Origin: Plantago major
Taxonomy: Eukaryota > Streptophyta > Magnoliopsida > Lamiales > Plantaginaceae
Assembly (NCBI GenBank): GCA_026545765.1
Contig: CM048840.1
Location: 49,774,580-49,838,579, forward strand
Direction: 5' to 3'
Length of the DNA stretch: 64,000 bases
Each line of letters begins with the position of its first letter. The stretch's first letter is position 1. Of this stretch, positions 1 to 10,513 are shown piece by piece. The notes beneath the pieces are model-generated. The model ran no database searches. It saw only the letters and a program-made list of their open reading frames with translations, and had not been told where the DNA came from. The translations under genes and the position numbers were made by a program.

Positions 1-608
1 TCAATTGACCACAGAAGCATTTGGAGCTTCAAAATCAAGAAAGGTACATGCATTTTTATATAAGCTGATGTATATGATATAAGTCCTTGTCTACTAGGTA
101 AACTGGTAGTGATATTGGTTGTTTATTATAGGTGAATAAATCTGTCTCTGGAGATGTGCTTACTCAGTCTCCAGAAATTCCTACTCAGGCATCTCAAACT
201 GTAAGTTAGCTTGCATAATATACAATCTCAATATGCTACTTTGTGGGGTGCTAATTGTATATGTGTATAATTTTTTGCTAGCAGATTGAATATACAAGAA
301 GGAGAAGAGCAGGAAAAGGAATCATGATCAATGACAATCCACAAACCGTAATGACTCTTCCTTATTATGATAGTTAACTTATGATCCTTTTAATCATTGA
401 ATTTAAGTTGATATTCTTAAGCTTTTCAAACATTTAGGTGAAAGACATTTTATCCAAGAAGCAGAAGACAGATGCACCTTCAATGTACAAGCAAATGCAT
501 CATGACTTGTCTGATGATGGCACATTCACCAAGGATGGGAGAAAATATGTACACTTGCAGAATCTCAAGGATGTCATGACCAATGCAAAAGGCAAGGGCA
601 AAGTGTGA
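1..608 (+). CDS. MuDR-type MULE transposase, C-terminal exons (partial)
   Basis: Four exons can be placed: before 43, 132-200, 285-347 and 438-608, all joined in phase 0 at GT-AG borders, ending in TGA at 606-608. The last exon contains DGRKYVHLQNLKDVM, matching NGRKYVHLNNLKDVM in the last exon of MULE-D (57822-58007). This is the poorly characterised basic tail downstream of the zinc knuckle in this transposase type. The DDE core, SWIM domain and knuckle lie upstream of the window. No stop or frameshift is visible in the visible part, unlike the MULE-D copy, which has a TAG in the penultimate exon. Whether the whole gene is intact cannot be seen. Confidence 0.7.
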
Positions 609-1155
609 TTATTCCTGCACTTGTCTTCTCTAGTAACATAGTTTTTGTTTTGTAAGGCAGATAACATTGAACTGCTAGGTTGGCTTATGTTCTCTATATT
701 AGGATGGTTTAAGTATTACTATGTAGAATTTGGTTTTTGTTGTCTGGTTATGCTATAGACTTGAAGGATGCTACACATGTCTCTAAGTACACTTTCACTG
801 TTTCAGTTGTCTAATTGCATGTCTCTATGTTTGATTCATCAGCTTGTTATTTATGTCTCTTAGTACTCTGCAATGCTTGATTTTTTAGCTAGGTTCCATA
901 AATTGCCACAACATAAGTTCAATTACTCATTTAGATAATAACCATTACATACATAAGGTTCATTACAGTGAATTGTTAGTGATCAACATATAACAAAAAC
1001 AAAATGAAGGGAATTTAACAACTTCCCAACTGATCACAGTTTCACACCTTCACAAAACACACTAAAACACTTAACAGAGATCTCACACTTAACACACTAA
1101 AACACTTAACACACTAAAACAGAGATCTCCACTAAAAAACTTAACAAACTGATGG
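609..1155. other. Non-coding spacer between two convergent MULE-A genes
   Basis: There is no convincing open reading frame. It should hold the 3' untranslated ends of the transposase gene (from the left) and of the GRF gene (from the right). A short direct repeat of the type cacactaaaacacttaac recurs at about 1057-1125. Confidence 0.6.
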
Positions 1156-1693
1156 TTACTGCATCATAACCATCAACAGTGCAAGAACAACCAACAATTG
1201 TTTCTGAAATTTCTTTGCCTTTGCATCTTCCTCCATCAATTCCTCCTTTAGCTTTCCATTTTCTTCCAACAATTCCTGCATTGAAGCCTCAATCCCAACA
1301 TACCCTGCACTACGCCTTGCATCTTGCAATGCTCTTTTCAGAGCAGCATTTTCATCGGACAGAGCCATAACTCGTTCCTCCAACCCATTCAATCTGTTCA
1401 AAAGCCCAGGAATAACTTGCACTGATCTTGCACACATTTTCGGATCATACCAGTCCCAGAAACAACAACCTCCAACCTTACCCTATGCAAGTAAATCACA
1501 TAAATTAACCCCTAAACAACAAAATTACAGAACTTAAGCAAGAATTATCGAAAAATCGAACCTTGTTCACGCACTGTACCCATCGTCGACCGGGATTCCG
1601 CTTCGTCCAAGACGTCAACATTTCAGCAACTCTGCCACAATCACAAAGACGCTCTTCATTAGGTGCGATCGATGTTGCAGATGACGAAGACAT
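1156..1693 (-). CDS. GRF-type zinc-finger protein with coiled coil and C-terminal hydrophobic tail
   Basis: There are two exons on the minus strand, 1693-1562 and 1482-1156, separated by a 79-nt GT-AG intron in phase 0. The joined protein is about 152 residues. Its N-terminal part has CDCG, then TSWTKRNPGRRWVQC, and after the junction GGCCFWDWYDP, which is the CxCG...NPGRxFxxC...C.FF.W GRF zinc-finger pattern. A heptad-rich segment (NGLEERVMALSDENAALKRA and onward) looks like a coiled coil. The end, LLVVLALLMVM, could be a tail anchor. Small GRF proteins of this layout are common beside or inside plant MULEs. The full-length MULE-D in this window has no counterpart. Function in transposition is not established from the sequence. 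The ORF has no break, so it may still be expressible. Confidence 0.75.
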
Positions 1694-2143
1694 GGCTGGA
1701 TTCAGACAATTGAGAGTGGAGATGGCTTGATTGAGAGATTTTACGGATGAGAGAATTAGGGTTTAATTTGGGGATAAAATCGGGGCAATTATTAATAGTG
1801 GTTTTTTAAATGCTTTTCTCTTTTTTTTTTTCCTGAGTCAACACAATTTGGCGGGAGTATTGGCGCCATTGACCAACAATTTCTTTTTGCTTTTATTTTT
1901 CTTGTTTAACATTTATTTTTAATTTTTGATTTTCCGATTTCTGGTTTTCTGCATTATTTTGATTGAGGTGTGATGTGGCAGCTGTGGTGGCAGTCAAAAT
2001 CGGAGGAAATCCTTTGACCCGAGTGACACGTCAGCAAAAAGGATCACGGAGGTCAAAATTTGAAATAAAAAGGACCAATAATCACAAAGACCATCAAATG
2101 CAGATCGATGCCTATACTACCAAACTTTAGGACCAAAAATGCC
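1694..2143. repeat. MULE-A right terminal region and promoter of the GRF gene
   Basis: AT-rich sequence runs between the GRF start codon and the inferred element end. The outer part, read inward on the minus strand, starts GGCATTTTTGGTCCTAAAG. It should contain both the right terminal inverted repeat and the GRF promoter. The repeat length cannot be measured because the left end is outside the window. Confidence 0.5.
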
Positions 2144-2511
2144 TTTCTCCCGTGAGATGGACTACTTATCGTTTCACATTTCTTATACAAATGAAGACAC
2201 ATAATAAAAGAAATTTTATGAGTAAAAATATAGGTGGATATATCAATATACAAGAATGAAAGAACATTAATATACATGGACATCAAAACAATAGCGCCCA
2301 GAAACGCAGAAATAGAAAATGGTGTGAAGACTATATGGACAAATAACTTCCACAACTATACACCTAAACAAACCAGCATGAAGAACCAAAAGAGAACAAG
2401 TAAAATACAGGTGCAGATAGTGCTAGCTAGCAAGAAGGTCCAAGACCTTCTTCGATCCCAGGTACGTATATACCTCTATCATCATCTCCATTAATTCGTC
2501 CCTAGACGGAA

Positions 2512-3639
2512 TCAAGGATAGCGTTTATAACTGTTGTCTCGCTGGTTGTTCCTGAATGCACAACATCCAACAGTGTAAACGATGATGAGGAACACTAGGA
2601 ATACGATGTTTATAATAGCAACCCTTCTCCACTGGCTCTTTATGTTATCAAGCAGTCCTGCCTTGCAAGAGTCGCATCTGTAGCACAGCAAATTCCGCTC
2701 GTTGCTCCAGTTGTTACAGTCTGGATTCGTTGAAGGTGATGTTGTCGTTTGAGTCCAGTTTGTTGGGGTCACGTACCCGAAGTTGCAGTCATTCGATGGC
2801 TTGCAGCAACCAGACTGCAGTAACAAATATTTTCATATTAGTTATGGATAGGACAATAAAACTGATGGAAATTAGTTCATCCATAACTGGACCTTTTAGG
2901 TTTCATAGAAATTAAGAACTGGACACTTTATGCAAAAAGTAGACCCTTCATTTTGAAAGTCATACCAAGTTAAAGACACTCAACTTTCTAGATAAATAAT
3001 GATACAATTCAACAAAAAGCTTTTAAACTTTTATCAATCTGTGCGTTCTGTGTGTTCCAAGATTTATACTAATTTTACTCTCCTTGATTTCTGTGCATGA
3101 ACATTAAACTGTACAGCTTGTAAAAGACGGAGGATGTATACCTGAAGAGAAGAGAGATGTTGTTCGAAAAACCTCTCAGGAGGGGTATTGTTCTGATCAA
3201 GAAGCCTGTTGCAGATCCTGCTGTCCATCAAACAACTCTGAATTCTTCCCCAATTGCCGTTGACTCTGTTCTGGAGCCAGTTGGAATAGTCACCTAGACG
3301 ATACTCTCTGTACCCTCTCCCTGATATCCTCTCACCGGCACCTCTATTGGTCACTACGAAGGCGAAAATGGTGAAACAGAACAAGACAAGTATCAACAAA
3401 AACATGACGAACAAGTAGACCCACAGCAACCATGTCACTCTACAACATGAACCAACAAGACCGCATATTGAGACGACAAGAACGAACACTCCTAGAATGA
3501 TGACAGGGATGTCTAGGAAGCGTTGGCACTCGGTGTCAGCTTGCCTGGAGAGCCATATACCACCACCGATGATGGGGATTGAGAGGAGCAGGGTGATTAT
3601 GTTCAATATACCAACCAAGTTGTTACTTATGCGAACCAT
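2512..3639 (-). CDS. Tetraspanin (plant TET7/TET8 type)
   Basis: Two exons on the minus strand (3639-3142 and 2814-2512) are joined in phase 0 at a 327-nt GT-AG intron and give about 266 residues, close to the roughly 270 usual for the family. Four membrane segments are visible: [38 protein letters not shown], a segment after [11 protein letters not shown], and [18 protein letters not shown] near the end. The large extracellular loop has the plant GCC motif ([10 protein letters not shown]) and the conserved [16 protein letters not shown] stretch before the last membrane segment. Tetraspanins organise membrane microdomains at the plasma membrane and, for TET8, on secreted vesicles. The start at MVRISNN is preferred to an upstream in-frame Met because the family begins this way. 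No break is visible; this looks like a functional host gene. Confidence 0.9.
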
Positions 3640-3720
3640 TTTCGATCGATCGAGGTATTGATGAAGAAGTAGATAGTTATAGTTTTGGTGATGAATTGTG
3701 TGGATTGAGAGAATGGAAGG

Positions 3721-3730
3721 GTTATATAGA
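3721..3730 (-). promoter_or_regulatory. Candidate TATA box of the tetraspanin gene
   Basis: On the minus strand the sequence reads TCTATATAAC, about 85 nt upstream of the start codon at 3639. That spacing would leave a 5' untranslated leader of roughly 50 nt. No other TATA-like element is closer in a suitable position. Confidence 0.5.
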
Positions 3731-4785
3731 ATGTGATGGGAAGAGATAGCGTTTACGGATTTGGAAGATTTCAAGAAGATGAGAAAGTTCAACGAAAGAA
3801 GGTTATAATAAAACTATGGTTAGAAGTAAGAAATGGACGCGTTAGTTGAGTTGATTTTTGAGCAAGGATGAAGTAGTAGTTGAAACTCTTTCAACTCACG
3901 GAACATGTTCCGGTAACAGTCAACTGTTTCATACGTAACAAACACATCTCCTCCATAGCTTGTTTCTCTCAGCTGTTTTTACTTTTTACATGTAATAGAA
4001 TTTGAAAAAGTCCCCTCAGATATATTTTTTTGATAATTTATCTAGAGACAGATCTATATTATCAAGAAAATCATTAATCTTATTAGTCAAAGCATATATG
4101 TTCTCAACATTGATGTTTTTTCATATTGCAAAAGTAATAGGTTTCGTTAACAACATAGACATTTTGAATAATAGCATGGATAACTTTCCTAAAAATATAG
4201 GTTGTCTCTTATGAAACTTTGTGATAGAATTTTGCTTGATAAACTCGAGAAAGTCTCCCAAGACCGTATTTATAAACAGGGGCGGACTTAGGGGGGTTGG
4301 AGGGGCACTCGACCCCCTAAAATTTGAGAAAATTTTTTTATAGGTAATTGTAGACCCGCAAAATGTGTCGAATAAATTATTAGAATCATTAAATCAAATT
4401 TATCATATTTAATTGAAATTTTACCAAATTTTATTCCAAAATAATATGGTAATTTAGTTGATTTTAATATGCTCCATTTATGACCTATAAAATTGTGCCA
4501 CGTAGAATATATGGAGCATTTTCGGTTATTTCACATTACAAATTATGTGGAAATTCGAAGATTTCTAAGCCAATCAAATGCCGCCATATTAGAAGAATGA
4601 TGTCAAAATGCATTCTTTTAATTAAAATTATAACATGGAAAAGAAGATACAATTCAATCAATAGGATTTTGCCACGTCATAAAATTGATACAGTTATTAA
4701 TTAATTGCAAGTAAAGAAAAGAAGAAAAGTATAAATCTTGGCTCAACCTATAGGATTAATTTGATTCTTCTCTTTTACCCACCCC

Positions 4786-4794
4786 TATATAAGG
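4786..4794 (+). promoter_or_regulatory. TATA box of the solo LTR
   Basis: TATATAAGG lies 438 bp into the LTR, in a context (CCCCTATATAAGGAGCTTAT) typical of plant retroelement promoters. The predicted start of R is near 4820. Confidence 0.65.
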
Positions 4795-5408
4795 AGCTTA
4801 TTCTCCACCATAAATCATAAGTGAAGATCACAAGTTCCAGAGCCAGAGCCAGAGGAAATCCTCTCATCCTCCTCTTAAAAATCAGCACATTCAAGAAGTT
4901 CATCCGGCAACTGAAGAAAAGCCTACGTTTGATCCAAGAAGAAGCCCCTGCGCACTTGGAGAACCGTTATTGGAAGATCAACCGCTGCGAAAAGAAGATC
5001 AAATCCAAAAGCCCTAATTAAAGAAGCCCGATCAAAGTTCTTGAAGTTCTTCATCAATTCAAGTCAAAGGCAACGTTTGATTCAAGATCAAGCCGAAAAG
5101 CCCTTGAAGAAATGTTTTCCGACGTCCAAACTTCCTCTTCAAAAGATCAAATGTCAAATCCTGCGAAGATCTAAAAGCGTTCTTCGTGGAGTTCATCTAA
5201 TCCCCAAGAAGTTCGTCATCATTGGCCTTAAACACTTCCAATTTCACGATTTGATCTGAGATCAAGCCAAGAAGCCCTCAAATTGACGTTCTTCCGACTT
5301 TGAAGTCACACATCCTAAAACGAAGAATTTGATAATTCAAGTTCACCGCTTTAGAAGACTAGAATCAGAGGATTAGAGTAGAGATTTGTGCCCGTTCAAA
5401 TCAAGATC

Positions 5409-5414
5409 AATAAA
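5409..5414 (+). terminator. Polyadenylation signal of the solo LTR
   Basis: AATAAA lies 30 bp before the LTR end, downstream of the TATA box, which leaves a very short U5. Confidence 0.55.
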
Positions 5415-5575
5415 ATCATCATTTTAGCAACTTTACTTGCTACAGTAATATTTTTAATAAATTAAGAGTTCGCCCCCGAACCTCCGAAATAATCCCATAT
5501 ATATAGTTTCACCCCCTCTTCCCGAGCTTTAAATTATGGTTCCGCCCCTATTTATAGAGAGATTAAAAGATGCCG

Positions 5576-6035
5576 ACAATCATTACAGTTATATTCAGAA
5601 AATGACATAAAATGTCCACTTAAAAAACATTAATATTGAGATTGTTTGAAACATTATACGTATAATTAAAAACATCAGTCCGTCTCTCTCAAGTACCTCA
5701 TTAATGCATTTCTCTTCCAAAACGTTGTGACTGAACTATATCTATTCAAGTATATGAGATTATCAGGTGTAATTAGTAATTCATAATATTATATATTTAA
5801 AAATAGAATGGGTGATGTTGTCGTGGAAAATATTGATATTATTAACTAGCACCCCAATATTTTAAAGAAAAATCCATTTCGTTTTTATAAAAAAATACCA
5901 GTGTTCTAATATAAACACTTTTATTAATAGATCATCTTTCAAAATATTTAATCTTTTACATTTATAATTAGATTACATTTCTAAAAGTACAACGTAACAT
6001 AGCAAAAAAAATTACAAGGATGAATAATACTATTA
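5576..6035. other. AT-rich intergenic sequence
   Basis: No gene, RNA or clear element end is visible. Confidence 0.5.
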
Positions 6036-6330
6036 AGATACGGTCTCTAAATAAGTTTTTAAAAGGCGGACCGATGTGTTGATAAAAACATTGATGTTGT
6101 TAATCAAAACATTTATATAGTTAATAATTTTTTTTTTTTTTTGAAGTAAATCTCCTGAGAGAAATATTATCAAAAAAAATCATCGATATTATTAATCAAA
6201 ACACCTACGTTCTTTTTCATATTATCACAAGACTTATTTCGTTAACAATATAGACGTTTTGATTAATAACATGAATTGATTTATTGATAACATAGGTCGT
6301 CTTTATATAAGTTATCTAGATACCGTATCT
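6036..6330. repeat. Dispersed TIR-like repeat, copy 2
   Basis: The edges AGATACGGT (6036) and ACCGTATCT (6322-6330) are an inverted repeat of nine bases. The interior is AT-rich and shares phrases such as 'attaatcaaaac' and 'gttaacaatatagacgtttt' with 4002-4274 and 37520-37800. It has no coding capacity. No clean target duplication is seen. Confidence 0.45.
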
Positions 6331-9306
6331 CATTAGACTGTGTTTTTTTTTTGTGGCTATGAAAAAACATCACTGCTAGCAACATAAACCTTTTGATTAA
6401 CAATATACTTCCTATGTCCTATGCTACTTGTGTAGTTTGGAGCTTGGACTAATTCGCAATCAACAAAATTAAACTTTAATAGCGAATTAATCTCAAACGG
6501 TAATAATAATGTATTTAATTGAACTATATAATAAAAATTTAAATCTGTATTTTCATTAACGAACATTTTTAACTCTATATACTAATCTGCCACTAAAACT
6601 TCACTTAGAGTTTGGATGGGCGACCGCCATCTCCTAACGACAATACTTTGTCTTCTCATAAAATTATGATTAGTGGTCCGTTGAGCATTGAATTAATATT
6701 TGATCCATATTACTCCCAACTCCGATCTATTAAAATCTTTCTGAAGGGTTATTTTCTCTTTGTTTAAGCAGAATTAGTTAAATATTAGTTTGTGAATGGT
6801 AGTATATTGATAAAGGTGTAAGTGGGTGATAAAGTAAGTGAGAAAGTGAATAAAATAATGATAAAGTAGAAAAAAAAAATAAAGAATTAATTAGTGGAAT
6901 AAAAACTTTTCTTTTTGATTAGGAAGTTTCTAACGAAACACTAAAAAAAGAAAGTTAAAAAGTTTTTAAGAGAGTATTATATTTTAAAATGATATTATAA
7001 ACTAGTATGTAGGATAGTTTGATTTGTTTGAACAGGAATACAATTTAAATTTAAATTTCCCGTTGCTGAAGAATGAAACACACACGATTATATTACAATA
7101 ATTTCACGGAGTACATTATACTACATGACGAATTCACAATGACCTTTTCGTGGAAACTTGTCTACTCACATCTCCATTTGACTTTTTCCTCATTTTAACC
7201 GATTCGGATTTACTATACCAAATTGTGTACCATTTACGTACTACTATTTACTAAAAGGAAATTAAATTTTATCTATATTTATGTTACTCCAAAATTCACT
7301 CCTGTTTCTATATATCCTAAAATTTAGGGAACAGTTATAGAAACTGCAATCAGCGGTATCATTTTATGGTTAACACTGTCATTACAAAATTTAATTAATT
7401 ATCAATTACAAACATCGGCAGCCATTGTTATATATCCTCCAAGATTCAACACCACCATATGGTTGAGATCTAACGGGCGAATCAAAATCATTTGTCAGTG
7501 TTCTTTGAATTGCTAGGACATATATTTCCTGAACTGAATCATTAAAAACATTTTAGCTGGGTTTAGTATGTTCCAGTTCAGTATCAACCATATGAGTTGA
7601 TCGGTGAAAACCTGATGCTATCCATATGCATTTTATATGTATTCTCATACAGACTTGTACTGGGAAAAGGAAATTTGGGTTGTCTTTTGTAGGTTCATCT
7701 TACTCTACGCGAGTGGATTCCATATCTCAATGACCGGCCTAATATTGGGCCTTATTAAACACACTGTTATCATGTGATAATATCTTCCATATCCACTCAA
7801 TCTGGACAATATATTTCCCAATCTTTCACAATATATCTCTCATTTATCTCTTCTCATTTTTCCTTATCTCTCTATTCCTCATCATTATCTCCAGTAGCTT
7901 CTTTCTCTCATACTTTCCTTCTCTCTTTCTTTTTTCTTTTCTTGGTTCTTATTGTTCTTGTAAAAACTCAAATTGATGCACTCTCCTATTCTCCTAATCT
8001 TTTTTAGTGGTAGATTTAAATCCAACTTGCCCGAGACAAAAGCAAGATGATCGAGAATTGGGTTTGAAGATCTGAAACAATGTTGCTATGCTACTCGATC
8101 ACTCTCTTTATTGGTGGTCATTATCCTCTTCGGTTTGACATGAAGCAGGGAAGCAGAAGTCATGTTGGGTGGTTGGCAAATGGCAATACTCCAGATTCAG
8201 AACCCAGATCTCATTCGAGGCAGAACATATAGTTTCTTCTCTCTACCTATCTAATAAAACATCATGTTCAAGTAAATTCAAGTACTTAGGGTTTTCAAAG
8301 ATTTGTGTTACACTTCTTATTTTTCTCGATTGAAAACATTTTTTGTTCATTTGGAACTGGGTTTATTGATTTGCTTGATTTTCAAAGTCAAATTCTTATT
8401 TCTTGATCTGGGTTTAATTTGGGGTGGTGTTCACGTTCTTGAAATTCAGAGCCTCTTTCGTTTATTTGGTGGATTTATTGGGTTTTAGGTTCTTATTATA
8501 CAACTATCCAATTCAAAAAATGGTTTTTGTTGAATTATTAAGTCAAAACATTAATATGTACATTTGTTATTTGTAGTGTTAAACCACCAAAGAGAAGCAA
8601 CTAATTCATCGTTTATTACACGGGCATATTGAAGATGCAAGATGTAAGACTGTTTTAGTGCACAAGCTGTCACTATTATTCAAAGATGTTCTTGAAGATT
8701 ATGAAAACTTATCATATTTGGACCTTATTGCTCAAGTTAGGCCCAGTTTTACAAGACTTAAGGGTTGAATCGTTACATGATTTTTGGGCCCGATATAATG
8801 ATAACGGGCCTAATATGATATTGGACCCAAGCAAACATGATTATTGGGCTTGATTCCGGACTGTTATTGCGGTCAATTGATGTGTAATATTACCTCATGG
8901 GTCTGATTTTGGACAAGTACACTATTATGGGGCCGAAATAAATATAGTTTGGGCCCATTGAAATGGAGTTACAGTAGGTATTCAAATCAGACAAATGGAA
9001 GATCTTGTCAGGAGTGAACAGTTAAGGTCTATAACAAAAAAAAGTGAAATATGTACCTCAGTAAGATGTAAATATTTCATTACAATACAGCCCAGAACCC
9101 ACGTTCTAAATAATCTAACTTTACTCAACTATGTATTGGGTTGCTACTGCCTCAGCAGATGAACTTTCAGAAAAGATAAATTGCAACAGTACGAATGATT
9201 ATCAAATTTACTGAAATGTTATATGCTTTACGGCTCAAAATATATGGCACTAGCAAGTTTTATATGTGTGTGTGATAAATTTCAAAAAAATAAATACTAG
9301 TTATAT
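6331..9306. other. Intergenic spacer of about 3 kb without a recognisable gene
   Basis: The stretch is AT-rich. At 7770-8000 there is a pyrimidine-rich run and at 8220-8520 a T-rich segment that looks like an untranslated leader, but the short ORFs there have no family features. At 8730-8950 the phrase 'gggcc' recurs with spacing of tens of bases. I cannot assign any of it to a gene or an element. Confidence 0.45.
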
Positions 9307-9699
9307 AAAATATTTAGGAAATTTTACATCCAACAACCTTTTTAGATGCTCCTCGAACGTTTGGGTCCCTATCGTTTCAAAATTTACATTGAGGTCTATT
9401 TTCAGCCAGAATGTTGACTTTGTGTAAAATGCCCCATTTACCCCCCCCCCCCCCCCCAATAAAACATTTCATGTAAAATTGGTATATTGAAAAAAGGAAT
9501 AAAACATTTCTTTGAAAATGTGAGAAGAAATAAAAACTTCATCTTCTCTTTTCTTTTCTGTTATTCTTCATCTTCTCTTTTCTTTTCTTTTCTTCTTCTT
9601 GTCTTCTTTTCTTCTTCTTCTTATAACCACCTGTAATTTTCATAATTCCGGTTCCGATGAGTTAATAAGACGCCAATTGTTTGGAAGATAGAAGGAGAA

Positions 9700-9857
9700 T
9701 ATATATTTTGGAAATGCGGCCAGGTAGATATAAACCGAGGAAGACCCGCGGACCTCTGGATCTCGGATTTGTACCGTTTCCTGAGCTTCTCCATCTTATG
9801 GCGGCACTGCACGGCAATTTTGGGCAAGGATACACCAAACTCTGATATTGAAATCAT
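9700..9857 (-). pseudogene. Captured fragment of a trihelix transcription factor gene (ASIL/SIP1-like)
   Basis: The minus-strand reading includes KIAVQCRHKMEKLRKRYKSE and then STWPHFQ, which matches the end of the trihelix DNA-binding domain and following segment of plant ASIL/SIP1-type factors (VQCKxKxxKLRKRYRxE...WxxFxxMD). Only this part of the gene is present; the first two helices and the C-terminal coiled coil are absent. It lies inside MULE-B, so it is a transduplicated fragment. Whether a transcript from the element is made cannot be told. Confidence 0.65.
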
Positions 9858-9954
9858 AAGTCTGGATCATTTATTTATTTAAGATTCATAAGCTAAGTAC
9901 TTCACTAATTCAGTATTGCTTTGGTCCTTTAGCTTGATTTCATCCACATCCTTA

Positions 9955-10095
9955 CTAAAGATTAGAGCTAAAACTCCAGGAGTATATGTTCTGTATCGAT
10001 GTACCGCCTCCTGTTGAAGCACAGAAGCCGAAAGTGATGAATTCCGGTAAGTAGTCCCGGAGATCAACCACGTGAGACAGACTCTGGACTTGTTT
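9955..10095 (-). pseudogene. Captured fragment of a legume-lectin-domain gene
   Basis: The minus-strand reading contains HVVDLRDYLPEFITFGFCAS and then NIYSWSFSSNL followed by TAG. This is the C-terminal strand motif of the legume-type lectin domain (DLSxxLPExVxxGFSAxTG...SWSFSSxL) found in lectins and L-type lectin receptor kinases. About 45 residues remain. No kinase or transmembrane part is present. It lies just upstream of the trihelix piece inside MULE-B, and the two come from unrelated genes. Confidence 0.7.
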
Positions 10096-10513
10096 GAGAT
10101 GTTTAGAAAATTCATGGATGGTAAATTGAGAATTAAATATTTTCAAGGTACTTAAATTTGCAATTATCTCAAACATATTTAAAAAAGAAATGGAAAAGGA
10201 AACGGCAATAATAAAAGAAAAAGAAAAGGCAGTAAAAAGAGAATAGATCTCAGGGGCATTTTTGGCAAAGAAAATGATTTTTTCACTCTCTCTCATATGA
10301 CATCACCAGCAAAGTTGACTTTTGGACTTCAATGTAAATAAAATTTTGATGCAGTTCAATGTTTGTCCTTCTCCGTAAATTGTGAAATGTTAGGGACCCA
10401 ATCGTTTATTCACTATCTAAAAAGGTGGTCAGGTGTAAATCGCCCAAAATATTTAAACACCTTTCATTGGTTCATGCATATAAATGAAGGCTACCATAAA
10501 TGAAGAGAGTTGT

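Larger units (their letters stand above)
1..2143 (+). mobile_element. MULE-A: right part of a Mutator-like element, cut by the window edge
   Basis: The segment holds the last exons of a MuDR-type transposase on the plus strand, a convergent GRF zinc-finger gene on the minus strand and a right terminal region. Read inward on the minus strand, the right end (near 2143) starts GGCATTTTTGGTCC, which closely resembles the GGCAGATTTGGTCC ends of MULE-D at 53541-58378. The C-terminal exon of the transposase is also homologous between the two. The left end lies outside the window, so length and target duplication cannot be checked. Placing the right end at 2143 is an inference from that similarity. 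Confidence 0.65.
4349..5444 (+). mobile_element. Solo LTR of an LTR retrotransposon, 1096 bp
   Basis: It starts TGTAGACCCG and ends TTGCTACA, so it has the TG...CA form with a 5-bp inverted repeat TGTAG/CTACA. It is bounded by a perfect 5-bp direct repeat GTAAT (4344-4348 and 5445-5449). A TATA box and a polyadenylation signal lie in the expected order on the plus strand. No internal region or second LTR is present, so this is the product of LTR-LTR recombination. Superfamily cannot be fixed from an LTR alone. ORFs inside it (4821-5259) are taken to be fortuitous. Confidence 0.85.
4275..5548. mobile_element. Small hAT-like non-autonomous element, split by a solo LTR
   Basis: The left edge reads CAGGGGCGGA and the right edge, on the other strand, TAGGGGCGGA; both match the CAGGGGCGG ends often seen in plant hAT elements. 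The 8-mer TATTTATA flanks the element on both sides (4267-4274 and 5549-5556), as expected for a hAT target duplication, though the left copy is followed by four extra bases before GGGG. Removing the inner solo LTR and its duplication leaves about 170 bp with no coding capacity. Confidence 0.6.
4002..5575. repeat. Dispersed TIR-like repeat, copy 1 (split by a hAT-like element)
   Basis: The block 4002-4274 with 5549-5575 resembles 6036-6330 and 37520-37800: all share AT-rich tracts mentioning 'tcaacattgatgtt', 'gttaacaacatagac' and an outer 'agtctcc' or 'ctcctgagag' edge. The exact ends are not resolved. It was later split by the hAT-like element at 4275-5548. Confidence 0.4.
9317..10445 (-). 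mobile_element. MULE-B: Pack-MULE carrying pieces of two host genes
   Basis: A 10-bp direct repeat AAAATATTTA flanks the element exactly (9307-9316 and 10446-10455). The ends are inverted repeats of some 70 bp: both read inward to CACCTTTTTAGAT or ACCTTTTTAGAT, then GGGTCCCTA and TTTCA.AATTTAC. There is no transposase. The interior holds, on the minus strand, a legume-lectin end (about 10095-9955) and a trihelix fragment (about 9857-9700). Together these make a textbook Pack-MULE. A run of 17 C at about 9440 and a CT-rich tract at 9541-9620 lie inside. Confidence 0.85.

Noticed and set aside
2053..2355. 100-residue hydrophobic ORF on the minus strand
   Set aside because: It overlaps the MULE-A terminus and the spacer behind the tetraspanin; low-complexity translation without a motif.
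4786..5259. TATA box and leader resembling a pararetrovirus promoter, with two ORFs behind it
   Set aside because: The TG...CA ends and the GTAAT duplication show that the whole is a solo LTR; the ORFs have no family features and cross the predicted R/U5 border.
7774..8488. ORFs in a T-rich stretch that might be signal-peptide-like small proteins
   Set aside because: Pure reflection of T-rich base composition; no conserved residues and no promoter-intron structure that can be supported.
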